Source: Actinotalea alkalitolerans
Lineage (GTDB): Bacteria; Actinomycetota; Actinomycetes; Actinomycetales; Cellulomonadaceae
Length of the DNA: 64,000 nucleotides
Assembly (NCBI RefSeq): GCF_023369855.1
Contig: NZ_JAMBPP010000003.1
Coordinates: 124,001 to 188,000, forward strand
Direction of reading: 5' to 3'
A model generated the notes under the pieces. It made no database searches and had not been told where the DNA came from. It saw only the letters and a list, made by a program, of their open reading frames with translations. The position numbers and the translations under genes were made by a program. The number at the start of each line of letters is the position of its first letter. The stretch's first letter is position 1. Below, piece by piece: positions 1 to 8,047 of the stretch.

Positions 1-138
1 CTCGGGTCGACGGTCGTGGTGGACGCACGGGTCGTCGCCCTGGCCGTCGCCGCGGTGGCCCTGGCGCTGCGGGCCCCGTTCGTCGCGGTCGTGGTGCTCG
101 CGGCAGCGGTGGCCGCGACCCTGCGTGCGGTCACCTGA
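1..138 (+). CDS. AzlD-type branched-chain amino acid export subunit, C-terminal end (partial)
   Basis: Only the last 45 codons are in the window; the gene starts upstream. The visible part contains DARVVALAVAAVALALRAP followed by a second hydrophobic stretch and a stop at 136-138. This matches the end of AzlD proteins, small membrane partners of AzlC in branched-chain amino acid (or azaleucine) export: a short DAR-like loop, then a helix of Ala/Val/Leu and a hydrophobic C-terminus. AzlC would be expected just upstream. The fragment is too short to exclude another small membrane protein. Confidence 0.6.
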   Translation, partial: LGSTVVVDARVVALAVAAVALALRAPFVAVVVLAAAVAATLRAVT

Positions 139-149
139 GCCGCAGTTGC

Positions 150-155
150 TAGCCT
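150..155 (+). promoter_or_regulatory. Candidate -10 hexamer for a leaderless acetyltransferase mRNA
   Basis: TAGCCT ends 6 nt before the ATG at 162 and there is no purine-rich Shine-Dalgarno sequence. A -10 at this distance would place transcription start at or next to the start codon. No clear -35 is visible. Confidence 0.4.
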
Positions 156-161
156 GCCCGG

Positions 162-701
162 ATGGCACTCTTCCGCGAGCAGGCTGACGTCTCGGTCCGA
201 CCTGCCCAGCCCGATGACGAGGCGGCGATCGCCCGCGTGCAGCTGCGGGCGTGGCGGTCGAGCCACGCCGCGCTCCTGGGGCCCGAGGTCCTCGAGCAGA
301 TCGACGTCACCGCGGTGCGCGACCAGTGGTCCCGCGCGATCACCGCACCCCCCTCCCCGGCCCACCACGTCCTGGTCGCCTGCGACGGCGCCCGGGTCAT
401 CGGGTTCGCGGCGTCTGCACCGGTCGAGGACGGGGTGGAGATCCTGGCGCTCGAGGTCGACCCCGACCACCAGCGCGGCGGGCACGGGTCGCGCCTGCTG
501 ACCGCGTGCGTCGACCTCGGTCGCGACCAAGGCGCGCAGCACCTCCAGACCTGGGTGCTCGACGACGACGACGCGCGCGCGCAGTTCCTGTCCTCGGCGG
601 GTCTGGGCCCCGACGGGGCTCACCGCGACCTGGCCACCGGGACCACGGCCGAGGGCGCCACCCGAGCGGTGTCCGAGCGACGCTGGGTCGCCGAGCTCTG
701 A
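162..701 (+). CDS. GNAT family N-acetyltransferase
   Basis: A 179-residue single-domain GNAT protein that would transfer an acetyl group from acetyl-CoA to an unknown amine. The N-terminal strand and helix (VRPAQPDDEAAIARVQLRAW) are typical. The acetyl-CoA loop is seen near residues 107-113 as HQRGGHGSRLL, matching the Q/RxxGxG/A motif after a hydrophobic strand (ILALEVDP). The C-terminal half has the expected ALxFxxxxGF-like segment in altered form (ARAQFLSSAGLGPDG). It stands alone, convergent with the next gene. The substrate cannot be told from sequence. Confidence 0.85.
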   Translation: MALFREQADVSVRPAQPDDEAAIARVQLRAWRSSHAALLGPEVLEQIDVTAVRDQWSRAITAPPSPAHHVLVACDGARVIGFAASAPVEDGVEILALEVDPDHQRGGHGSRLLTACVDLGRDQGAQHLQTWVLDDDDARAQFLSSAGLGPDGAHRDLATGTTAEGATRAVSERRWVAEL

Positions 702-761
702 TCCACGGGGTCCGGCCTACCGACCGTTCACGAGGTGGGCGGTCCCGCTCGGACGGTTCGC

Positions 762-1220
762 TCAGCTCGTGCCCGGGCCGTCCTGGCGGTAGAGCCGTGC
801 CGCCGTCCGCAGCGCGCTCCGTGCCCGACGTCGGTCACCCGCGGCGTCGTAGGCGAAGGCCAGCCGGTACCAGGCCGCCCAGTCGTCCTGGGCCTGGTCG
901 ACCGCCGACCGCGCCTCGACGAAGGCCTCATCCGCAGCCGCACGGTCGATCCGACCTCCGGGCGAGCGGGGCAGGTCGTCCACGGGCAGCAGGCCCTGCG
1001 CGGCGAGCCGGTCGGCCATCCGCTGCACGACGATCGCGAGCCACCACTCGCGGACCACGATCCACAGTCCCATCAGCGGCAGGACCAGGACGGCCAGCCC
1101 CAGGGCGACCCCCACGGGCTCCCCGGTGCCGAGCAGCGCGAGTCCGCGGCCCGCGACCGCCACGACGTACAGCAGGAGCAGTGCGGTGAGCGCCAGCGCA
1201 CCCAGGAGCGAACGTCGCAC
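762..1220 (-). CDS. Small membrane protein with TPR-like C-terminal region
   Basis: A 152-residue protein with two hydrophobic segments, about residues 8-30 and 38-58, then a soluble tail. The tail (ARSAVDQAQDDWAAWYRLA, followed by AYDAAGDRRRARSALRTA) has the helix-turn-helix spacing of a tetratricopeptide repeat, with W/Y, A and G at the usual positions. It lies 9 nt downstream of dapB on the same strand and is probably cotranscribed with it. A homologous two-TM/TPR protein is often found beside dapB in actinobacteria. No catalytic residues are evident and the function is unknown. Confidence 0.7.
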   Translation of the reverse strand: MRRSLLGALALTALLLLYVVAVAGRGLALLGTGEPVGVALGLAVLVLPLMGLWIVVREWWLAIVVQRMADRLAAQGLLPVDDLPRSPGGRIDRAAADEAFVEARSAVDQAQDDWAAWYRLAFAYDAAGDRRRARSALRTAARLYRQDGPGTS

Positions 1221-1229
1221 GGGATCGCC

Positions 1230-1985
1230 TCAGCCCAGGTCGAGGTAGCGCTCGAGGCCCACGGTGAGCCCCGGCCTGAAGCTGACCTGCCGCACCGCGT
1301 GCAGGACCCCGGGCATGAAGGAGACGCGGTCGAACGAGTCGTGCCGGATGGTGAGCTGCTCCCCCGGGTTGCCGAGCAGGATCTCCTCGTGCGCGACGAG
1401 GCCGCGCAGCCGGACCGCGTGGACCCGCACACCGTCGACGTCGGCTCCCCGCGCCCCGTCGAGCTGCTGCGACGTCGCGTCGGGGACCGGGCCCAGCCCC
1501 GCGGCCCGGCGGGCCTGAGCGATGGCTGCGGCGGTGTGACGAGCCGTCCCGCTCGGGGCGTCGACCTTGTCCGGGTGGTGCAGCTCGACGACCTCGACCG
1601 ACTCGAACCATCGCGCGGCCTGCGCGGCGAAGGCCATCGCGAGCACCGCACCCAGCGCGAAGTTCGGGGCGATGAGCACCCCGACGCCCGGCGCGTGCTC
1701 GAGCTGGCCGCGCAGGCGGTCCAGGGAGGTCTCGTCCCAGCCCGTGGTACCCACCACGGCGTGCACCCCGTCCGCGACCAGGGTGCGGACGTTCTGCGCG
1801 GTGGCCGTCGGAACGGTGAAGTCCACCGCGACCTGGGCTCCGGCGCGGGCGGCCAGGGCCGGATCGTCGCCCGCCTCGAGCGAGGCCACCAGCTCCAGGC
1901 CGGCAGCCTGCTGCACCGCCTGGACGACGGTGCGCCCCATCCGTCCGGCAGATCCCAGGACCGCTACTCTGATCGGCTCGCTCAC
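1230..1985 (-). CDS. dapB: 4-hydroxy-tetrahydrodipicolinate reductase
   Basis: DapB reduces 4-hydroxy-tetrahydrodipicolinate with NAD(P)H in the diaminopimelate/lysine pathway in the cytosol. The 251-residue protein has the N-terminal Rossmann loop VAVLGSAGRMGR, the VDFTVPTATAQN segment, the GTTGWDE motif, APNFALGAV, and the substrate-binding E-L-H-H-x2-K-x-D-x-P-S-G-T-A signature (VELHHPDKVDAPSGTA). Length is normal. The GTG start at 1985 gives MSEPIRVAVLG. A TAGGGT hexamer lies 8 nt upstream and no Shine-Dalgarno is seen, so the mRNA may be leaderless. Confidence 0.96.
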   Translation of the reverse strand: MSEPIRVAVLGSAGRMGRTVVQAVQQAAGLELVASLEAGDDPALAARAGAQVAVDFTVPTATAQNVRTLVADGVHAVVGTTGWDETSLDRLRGQLEHAPGVGVLIAPNFALGAVLAMAFAAQAARWFESVEVVELHHPDKVDAPSGTARHTAAAIAQARRAAGLGPVPDATSQQLDGARGADVDGVRVHAVRLRGLVAHEEILLGNPGEQLTIRHDSFDRVSFMPGVLHAVRQVSFRPGLTVGLERYLDLG

Positions 1986-1993
1986 GGTCAGCC

Positions 1994-1999
1994 ACCCTA
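1994..1999 (-). promoter_or_regulatory. Candidate -10 hexamer for leaderless dapB mRNA
   Basis: On the minus strand TAGGGT is followed by 8 nt and the GTG of dapB. No ribosome binding site is present in the interval. Confidence 0.4.
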
Positions 2000-2058
2000 G
2001 TGCGTCGCTCGTGACCCGCAGCCCCCGGCCGCCGGACCAGGACGAGGCTCGACGCGGC

Positions 2059-3408
2059 TCAGGACCCGAAGGGACCGACCCGGACCACCGAGCGCGGCTG
2101 GGTGGCGAGCTCGGCAGCGAGCTCCTGCACCTGCGTCGCCGTGACCGCCCTGATCCGGTCGAGCGACTCGCCCTGGGTCAGCAGCTCACCGTGGACGAGC
2201 TCGGCCTTGCCCAGCCGGCTCATCCGGGACCCGGTGTCCTCGAGCCCCAGGACCAGACCGCCCGAGAGCTGACCGACGCTGCGCTCGAGCTCGGCGGAGG
2301 TGATGCCGTCCGCCGCGAGACGCTCCCACTCCTGGACCATGAGGGCGATCACCTCGTCGACCTTCGTGGGCGTGCACCCCGCGTAGAGGCCGAAGATCCC
2401 GGTGTCGGCGTGACCTGAGGCGAAGCAGTACACCGAGTACGCCAGCCCCCGCTTCTCGCGGACCTCCTGGAAGAGCCGCGAGGACATCCCCCCACCCAGC
2501 ACCGCGCTCAGGACGGAGAGGGCGAAGCGACGGTCGTCCGTCGCGGTCAGACCCAGGCCACCGACGATCACGTTCGCCTGCTCGGTCGTGCGACGCACCG
2601 TCAGCTCGGTGCCCGCGGAGGGCAGCGAACCGTCAGGGAAGGTCAGCGACCCGGGGGCGCCCGTGCCGCGCCGAGCGCGCGGGCTCGTCGCCCCGCTCAG
2701 GTCCCAGCCACCGGCGTCCAGGGCGCCCGCGACCTGCTCGCACAGCGCGACGTGGTCGACGCCCCCGGCGGCGGTGACGACCAGGGTCGAGGGCTGGTAG
2801 TGCTCGGTGTAGTGCTGCCAGACGGCCTCACGCGGGACGGCGCGGATGGTGGCCGGGGTACCGCCGATGGGTCGTCCCAGTGCGTGCTCGCCGAGCACGA
2901 CGGTCGCGAACTGCTCGTGCGCGACGTCGGACGGGTCGTCGTCGTTCATCGCGAGCTCTTCGAGGATGACTCCGCGCTCGGTCTCGAGCTCGGCCGGGTC
3001 CAGGCGTGCCGAGGTCACCATGTCGGCGATCACGTCGACGGCCATCGGGAGGTCGGCGTCGAGCACCCGGGCGTAGTAGCAGGTGTGCTCCTTGCCGGTG
3101 GCCGCGTTCGCCTCACCGCCGACGGCGTCGAAGGCCTCGGCGATGTCCATCGCGGTCCGTCGCTGCGTGCCCTTGAAGAGCAGGTGCTCCAGGAAGTGGG
3201 TCGATCCGTGGTGCCCGTCCCGCTCGTCGCGCGAGCCGACACCGACCCACGCCCCGACGGTCGCGGAGCGTAGGCCGGGCATCTGCTCGGTGAGCACGCG
3301 CACCCCGCCGGGCAGGACGGTGCGACGCACGATGGCGCCACCGTCCTGCCCGGCGGTCAGGTCGCTCCCGGGCTCACCCGGGGCACTGAGCGGAAGGGTC
3401 AGCGACAC
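2059..3408 (-). CDS. M16 family (pitrilysin/insulinase-like) zinc metallopeptidase
   Basis: A 449-residue processing-peptidase-like protein. The inverted zinc motif HxxEH is clear as HFLEH at about residues 71-75, and the third ligand glutamate lies in the ETERGVILEEL segment. The second half (REKRGLAYSVYCFASGHADTG) is the inactive M16 domain with the conserved R/Y pair. The GTG at 3408 lies one base beyond the pnp stop, as in coupled operons. An ATG at 3453 would add 15 residues of Arg-rich sequence and overlap pnp, so it is less likely. In actinobacteria this gene regularly follows pnp and precedes dapB. The substrate is unknown. Confidence 0.92.
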   Translation of the reverse strand: MSLTLPLSAPGEPGSDLTAGQDGGAIVRRTVLPGGVRVLTEQMPGLRSATVGAWVGVGSRDERDGHHGSTHFLEHLLFKGTQRRTAMDIAEAFDAVGGEANAATGKEHTCYYARVLDADLPMAVDVIADMVTSARLDPAELETERGVILEELAMNDDDPSDVAHEQFATVVLGEHALGRPIGGTPATIRAVPREAVWQHYTEHYQPSTLVVTAAGGVDHVALCEQVAGALDAGGWDLSGATSPRARRGTGAPGSLTFPDGSLPSAGTELTVRRTTEQANVIVGGLGLTATDDRRFALSVLSAVLGGGMSSRLFQEVREKRGLAYSVYCFASGHADTGIFGLYAGCTPTKVDEVIALMVQEWERLAADGITSAELERSVGQLSGGLVLGLEDTGSRMSRLGKAELVHGELLTQGESLDRIRAVTATQVQELAAELATQPRSVVRVGPFGS

Positions 3409-3409
3409 C

Positions 3410-5653
3410 TCAGGCCTGGGGCCCGTCGGTCGTCGCCGACGCCTCGGCGTCACCGGACTCCTCGATCACGGCGTGCAGCGAGAGCTTGCCGCGCGGGTCG
3501 ATCTCACCGATCTCGACCTGGACCTTCTGACCGATGGCCAGGACGTCCTCGACGTTCTCGACCCGCTTGCCGCCGACGAGCTTGCGGATCTGCGAGATGT
3601 GCAGCAGCCCGTCCTTGCCGGGGGCGAGCGAGACGAACGCACCGAAGGTGGTCGTCTTGACGACCGTGCCGACGAAGCGCTCGCCGATCTCGGGCATGTG
3701 CGGGTTGGCGATGGCGTTGATCATCGTCCGTGCCGCCTCGGCCGACGGGCCGTCGACCGCACCGATGTAGACGGTGCCGTCGTCCTCGATGGAGATGTCA
3801 GCGCCGGTCTTCTCCTGGATCTCCTTGATCATCTTGCCCTTCGGCCCGATGACCTCACCGATCTTGTCGACCGGGACCTGCACGCTGATCACCCGGGGGG
3901 CGTACGGCGACATCTCGTCGGGCACGTCGATGGCCTCGTTCATGACGTCGAGGATGTGCATCCGGGCGTCGCGAGCCTGGGTCAGCGCACCGTCGAGCAC
4001 CGAGGTCGGGATGCCGTCGAGCTTGGTGTCGAGCTGGATCGCGGTGACGAACTCCCGCGTACCGGCGACCTTGAAGTCCATGTCGCCGAAGGCGTCCTCG
4101 GCCCCGAGGATGTCGGTCAGCGCGGCGTACCGCGGCTGGCCGTCGATGGTGTCCGAGATCAGACCCATGGCGATGCCCGCGACGGGCGCCCGCAGCGGGA
4201 CACCGGCGTTGAGCAGCGACAGCGTCGAGGCGCAGACCGAGCCCATCGACGTCGACCCGTTCGAGCCGAGAGCCTCGGAGACCTGACGGATCGCGTAGGG
4301 GAACTCCTCGCGCGTGGGCAGGACCGGCATGAGGGCACGCTCGGCGAGGGCGCCGTGGCCGATCTCGCGACGCTTGGGAGAGCCCACGCGTCCCGTCTCC
4401 CCGGTGGAGTACGGCGGGAAGTTGTAGTTGTGCATGTAGCGCTTGCGCGTCTCAGGAGCCAGCGTGTCGAGCTGCTGCTCCATCCGGAGCATGTTCAGCG
4501 TGGTGACACCGAGGATCTGCGTCTCCCCGCGCTCGAACAGCGCCGAGCCGTGCACCCGCGGCAGGACCTCGACCTCGGCCGAGAGGGTCCGGATGTCGGC
4601 CAGGCCACGACCGTCGATGCGGATGCCGTCGGTCAGCACGCGCTGGCGGATGAGCTTCTTGGTGACCGCGCGGACCGCGGCCGACAGCTCCTTCTCGCGA
4701 CCCTCGAAGGCGTCCTTGAGGGAGTCCAGCGCCGCAGCCTTGATCTCGTCGAGACGACCCTCACGGGCCTGCTTGTCGGCGATGGTCAGCGCCTCGGCGA
4801 GCGGGCCGGAGACCTCCGCCTCGACGGCCGCGTAGGAGTCGTCCTGGTAGTCCAGGAAGCGGGGGAAGTCCTGCGTGGGCTTGGCGGCCTTCGCGGCCAG
4901 CTCGGCCTGGGCCTCGCAGAGCACCTTGAGGAAGGGCTTGGCGGCCTCGAGGCCCTCGGCCACGACCTCCTCGGTCGGGGCTGCGACGCCCTGGAACTTG
5001 ATCAGGTCCCAGGCGTTGTCGGTGGCCTCGGCCTCGACCATCATGATCGCGATGTCGGACGAGCCGTCCTCGTTGGTGACCTGGCGCCCGGCCACGACCA
5101 TGTCGAAGACCGCGCGCTCCTTGTCGCTGAACTTGGGGAACGCGACCCACTGGCCGTCGACGAGCGCGATGCGCACACCGGCCACGGGCCCGGTGAAGGG
5201 CAGGCCGGAGAGCTGGGTGGACAGCGACGCGGCGTTGATCGCGAGCGTGTCGTAGGCGTCGTCCGGGTGCAGGGACATCACCGTGATGACGACCTGGACC
5301 TCGTTGCGCAGGCCCTTGGCGAACGTCGGGCGCAGCGGGCGGTCGATCAGCCGGCAGGCCAGGATCGCCTCGGTCGAGGGGCGGCCCTCACGGCGGAAGA
5401 AGGAGCCGGGGATGCGACCCGCGGCGTACATGCGCTCCTCGACGTCGACCGTGAGCGGGAAGAAGTCGAAGTGCTCCTTGGGGTGCTTGCCCGCGGTCGT
5501 CGCGGACAGCAGCATCGTCTCGCCGTCGAGGTACGCGACGGCCGAGCCGGCAGCCTGACGGGCGATGCGGCCCGTCTCGAAACGGACGGTGCGGGTGCCG
5601 AAGCGGCCGTTGTCGATCGTGGCCTCGGCGAACTGGATCTCGGGTCCCTCCAT
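3410..5653 (-). CDS. pnp: Polyribonucleotide nucleotidyltransferase (PNPase)
   Basis: PNPase degrades RNA 3'-5' by phosphorolysis and can also add nucleotides, which matters in actinobacteria where it takes part in RNA tailing. The 747-residue protein has two RNase PH domains (first from [19 protein letters not shown], second from about residue 330), a KH domain with the GPKGKMI loop, and a C-terminal S1 domain ([19 protein letters not shown]). The ATG at 5653 is preceded by GAGGAGGG at good spacing. Upstream in-frame codons would add an implausible extension. The leader contains a strong hairpin after rpsO. Confidence 0.97.
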   Translation of the reverse strand: MEGPEIQFAEATIDNGRFGTRTVRFETGRIARQAAGSAVAYLDGETMLLSATTAGKHPKEHFDFFPLTVDVEERMYAAGRIPGSFFRREGRPSTEAILACRLIDRPLRPTFAKGLRNEVQVVITVMSLHPDDAYDTLAINAASLSTQLSGLPFTGPVAGVRIALVDGQWVAFPKFSDKERAVFDMVVAGRQVTNEDGSSDIAIMMVEAEATDNAWDLIKFQGVAAPTEEVVAEGLEAAKPFLKVLCEAQAELAAKAAKPTQDFPRFLDYQDDSYAAVEAEVSGPLAEALTIADKQAREGRLDEIKAAALDSLKDAFEGREKELSAAVRAVTKKLIRQRVLTDGIRIDGRGLADIRTLSAEVEVLPRVHGSALFERGETQILGVTTLNMLRMEQQLDTLAPETRKRYMHNYNFPPYSTGETGRVGSPKRREIGHGALAERALMPVLPTREEFPYAIRQVSEALGSNGSTSMGSVCASTLSLLNAGVPLRAPVAGIAMGLISDTIDGQPRYAALTDILGAEDAFGDMDFKVAGTREFVTAIQLDTKLDGIPTSVLDGALTQARDARMHILDVMNEAIDVPDEMSPYAPRVISVQVPVDKIGEVIGPKGKMIKEIQEKTGADISIEDDGTVYIGAVDGPSAEAARTMINAIANPHMPEIGERFVGTVVKTTTFGAFVSLAPGKDGLLHISQIRKLVGGKRVENVEDVLAIGQKVQVEIGEIDPRGKLSLHAVIEESGDAEASATTDGPQA

Positions 5654-5845
5654 AGGGATGCCCTCCTCATGTGTCGATGTGCCCGGCTTCGCGTGGCGGT
5701 CATCGATCGAGGTCCGCGGAGCTGCGTCCAGGACGCCTCCGAGAGCCACTACCGAGGACCGGACGGCGGTTCCGAGCGGTCTGGTTGCGGTCGTGCGGTG
5801 GTGCGGTTCGCACTCGGACGCGCTCACGCACGTCGTCGTACTGAA

Positions 5846-5879
5846 GGCGCCGGGGGCGCGGGACGCGTCCCGGAGCGCC
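5846..5879 (-). promoter_or_regulatory. Hairpin in the rpsO-pnp intergenic leader
   Basis: GGCGC (5846-5850) pairs with GCGCC (5875-5879), and inside it CGGGACG (5859-5865) meets CGTCCCG (5866-5872) as a 14-bp palindrome. It lies 7 nt below the rpsO terminator-like stem and about 190 nt above pnp. In E. coli and Streptomyces, pnp is autoregulated through an RNase III-cleaved hairpin in this interval. The same role here is inferred from position only. Confidence 0.45.
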
Positions 5880-5886
5880 TGACACC

Positions 5887-5922
5887 GGGCCAGCCCGGAC
5901 CCCTACGGGTCCGGGCTGGCCC
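5887..5922 (-). terminator. Strong hairpin after rpsO
   Basis: A perfect 16-bp stem, GGGCCAGCCCGGACCC paired with its complement around the loop CTAC, begins 8 nt beyond the rpsO stop. There is no U-run, as is usual for actinobacterial terminators. It would stop or attenuate transcription from rpsO into pnp and protect the rpsO 3' end. Confidence 0.8.
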
Positions 5923-5930
5923 AGGGATGT

Positions 5931-6200
5931 TCAGCGGCGCAGGCCGAGCCGTTCGATCAGGCTGCGGTAGCGGTTGATGTCGATCTTCTGGAGGTAGCCG
6001 AGCAGCCGGCGGCGCTGGCCGACCAGGAGGAGCAGGCCACGACGCGAGTGGTGGTCGTGCTTGTGCTCCTTGAGGTGCTCGGTCAGGTCCTTGATGCGCT
6101 GGGTCAGCATCGCGATCTGGACCTCCGGCGAACCGGTGTCGTTCGGCGTGGTCGCGTACTCGGTCATGATCTGCTGCTTGACGGCGGCATCGAGTGGCAC
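5931..6200 (-). CDS. rpsO: 30S ribosomal protein S15
   Basis: S15 binds 16S rRNA helices 20-22 early in small-subunit assembly. With the GTG at 6200 the protein is 89 residues, the usual length. It begins [19 protein letters not shown] and carries the family motif [16 protein letters not shown], the [19 protein letters not shown] core and the [12 protein letters not shown] end. GGGAG lies 5 nt before the GTG. The in-frame ATG at 6221 would add seven residues not found in the family. Confidence 0.97.
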   Translation of the reverse strand: MPLDAAVKQQIMTEYATTPNDTGSPEVQIAMLTQRIKDLTEHLKEHKHDHHSRRGLLLLVGQRRRLLGYLQKIDINRYRSLIERLGLRR

Positions 6201-6293
6201 TGGTTCTCCCAAGGTGTTCATTGCGCGGTGCTCTGGGGCATGTCCACCCGAGCGCTCTGGTTCCGCGGCCGATCTGACGGCCTCGCCATGCTA

Positions 6294-7286
6294 TCAGCCG
6301 GGCTCGAGGGCTCCCACCACCAACGGCCCGCCGGCCAGCATGGCCCGTGCCTGGTCGACGTCCTCGCCCATCTGGGTGACCAGGTCCTCGACCGTGGCGA
6401 ACCGGACCGTGGGGCGCAGCCGTGCGACGAGCTCGAGGACGACCTCCTCGTCGTACAGGTCCAGGTCGTCGCGGTCCAGCACGTACGCCTCGACGCGTCG
6501 CTGGACCCCGTCGAAGGTGGGGTTCGTCCCGATCGAGATCGCCACCGGCAGGAAGCCGTCAGGCAGCCCCTCGGGCAGGTCAGGGCGCCGCATCCATCCG
6601 GCGTACACACCGTCCGCAGGCACCGTCCCGCACAGGTCCTGCCTCAGGTTCGCCGTCGGGTAGCCGAGCCCACGGCCGCGGGCATCGCCGTGCACGACGG
6701 TCCCGCGCACACGGTGAGGACGGCCCAGGATCTCCGCGGCGCCCACGACGTCACCCGCGGCGAGCAGCTCTCGGACCCAGGTCGAGGACCAGCGCCGCGC
6801 CGTGTCGAGGGGACCGTGGATGTCCTCGATCACCTCCACGTCGAACCCGTGACGGCGACCGAGCTCAACCATCGTCGAGAGGTCCCCCACGTTGTCCCGG
6901 CCGAACCGCACGTCCTGGCCGACGACCACGGTCCTCGCGTGCAGCCCGTCGACCAGGTACCGGCGGACGAACTCCTCAGGAAGCAGACGGGCGAACTCGA
7001 GCGTGTAGTTGACCACCAGCACCGCGTCCAGCCCGGTGTCCGCGAGGAGCTCGAGGCGGTCCGCGAGCCCGGTGATGAGGTCGGGCGGGTCGGCCGGCCG
7101 GTGGACCTGCGCGGGGTGCGGGTGGAACGTCACCGCGACCGCACTTCCCTGGATCGCACGTGCCGAGCGGACCATGCGCGTGAGAACGCTGCGGTGACCG
7201 CGGTGCACGCCGTCGAAGTTGCCGATCGTGACGACCGAGGGTCCGAGGTCTGCCGGGACCTGGCCCAGGTCGGTCCAGCGGTGCAC
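6294..7286 (-). CDS. ribF: Bifunctional riboflavin kinase / FAD synthetase
   Basis: RibF phosphorylates riboflavin to FMN and adenylylates FMN to FAD. The 330-residue protein has an N-terminal nucleotidyltransferase domain with TIGNFDGVHRGHRSVL (GxFDGxHxGH) and VTFHPHP, then a C-terminal kinase domain from about residue 190 with GDARGRGLGYPTANL (GxxxPTAN) and AISIGTNPTF. GAGGAGA lies 6 nt before the GTG at 7286, so this start is preferred over the in-frame upstream codon at 7325. It sits between rpsO and truB regions, a conserved neighbourhood. Confidence 0.96.
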   Translation of the reverse strand: MHRWTDLGQVPADLGPSVVTIGNFDGVHRGHRSVLTRMVRSARAIQGSAVAVTFHPHPAQVHRPADPPDLITGLADRLELLADTGLDAVLVVNYTLEFARLLPEEFVRRYLVDGLHARTVVVGQDVRFGRDNVGDLSTMVELGRRHGFDVEVIEDIHGPLDTARRWSSTWVRELLAAGDVVGAAEILGRPHRVRGTVVHGDARGRGLGYPTANLRQDLCGTVPADGVYAGWMRRPDLPEGLPDGFLPVAISIGTNPTFDGVQRRVEAYVLDRDDLDLYDEEVVLELVARLRPTVRFATVEDLVTQMGEDVDQARAMLAGGPLVVGALEPG

Positions 7287-7399
7287 GCGTTCTCCTCGTC
7301 TACCTACGGCTCTACCCCCGTGCACTGCGCACGGAGCGGGTCAAGCCTGCCACGCCCGCGGCCGCCCGGGCGCCGTGCGCGCCCGACGGCCGTCGCGGC

Positions 7400-7987
7400 T
7401 CACGGGTCGAGCAGCCGCTCGAGCCCTTCGAGCACCGCCTCGAGAAGCTTCGCGCGCGGGGTCTCCCCCGGCACGACCTGGGGAACCGCCGACGTCATCT
7501 GGAGCAGGCCGATCCACAGCACATAGGCCTGCAACGCACGCGCCCGGCACGCGTGGCCCGCGACCCCCACCTCTGCGAGCACCGCGGCCATGTAGTCGAC
7601 CCGCCGACGGGTCACCCGCTCGAGGACGAGGGCGACCTGCGGGTGGGCGGCGGCCGCGAGCACCGCCAGGTCCTGGGCACCGGGAGTCGGGTCGGCGAAG
7701 GTCAGCGCGAACAGGGACCTCAGCCGACGTCGCGGGTCAGCCTCCGCCTCGAGGTCGGCGATGACCTGCTCGGTCGCGACCGCCTCCCACCGCTCGAGGA
7801 CCGCGTCGACAAGCGCGGCGCGGTCTGCGAAGTGCCAGTAGAAGCTGCCCTTGGTCGCGCCGAGGCGCTGGGCGAGCGGCTCGACGCGCACCGCTCCGAG
7901 CCCGCCCTCGGCCATCGCCAGCAACCCGGCCTCCGACCAGTCCTCGGGGGTCAGGGAGGTACGGCGACTGGTCGGAGGCACCCCCAT
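7400..7987 (-). CDS. TetR family transcriptional regulator
   Basis: A 195-residue repressor-type protein. Residues about 12-60 form the TetR HTH: an AGLLAMAEGGLGAVRVEPLA helix pair followed by the recognition helix ATKGSFYWHFADRAALV, which matches the family pattern (v)SxGxxYxHFxxKxxL. The rest is an all-helical ligand-binding domain of unknown specificity. It is divergent from the SRPBCC-DUF2867 gene, with a 60-bp gap that is mostly occupied by a repeated palindrome overlapping its own ATG. Autorepression and control of the neighbour are therefore likely. Confidence 0.92.
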   Translation of the reverse strand: MGVPPTSRRTSLTPEDWSEAGLLAMAEGGLGAVRVEPLAQRLGATKGSFYWHFADRAALVDAVLERWEAVATEQVIADLEAEADPRRRLRSLFALTFADPTPGAQDLAVLAAAAHPQVALVLERVTRRRVDYMAAVLAEVGVAGHACRARALQAYVLWIGLLQMTSAVPQVVPGETPRAKLLEAVLEGLERLLDP

Positions 7988-8023
7988 ACGCTACCGTACG
8001 GATGACCGTACGGGTCCGTATGG
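7984..8023. promoter_or_regulatory. Compound 40-bp dyad, probable TetR operator
   Basis: The element reads CCATACG (7984-7990), CTA, CCGTACGG (7994-8001), ATGA, CCGTACGG (8006-8013), GTC, CGTATGG (8017-8023). The outer 7-mers are exact inverted repeats of each other, and the two inner 8-mers are each perfect palindromes. The whole is symmetric about 8003/8004. It covers the start codon of the TetR gene and a TACGGT hexamer 5 nt above it, so binding would block that promoter. The spacing suggests two dimers bound side by side. Confidence 0.75.
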
Positions 8024-8047
8024 CCACGTCCGATGAGAGGCCCCGTC

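Noticed and set aside
5700-5885. Possible 61-codon gene between rpsO and pnp
   Set aside because: Its composition is Arg/Pro-rich shadow type, it lacks a ribosome site, and it lies over the leader hairpins.
3083-5977. 964-codon open frame on the plus strand opposite pnp
   Set aside because: It is antisense to a clear PNPase, has no family motif, and is kept open by GC-rich codon bias of the real gene.
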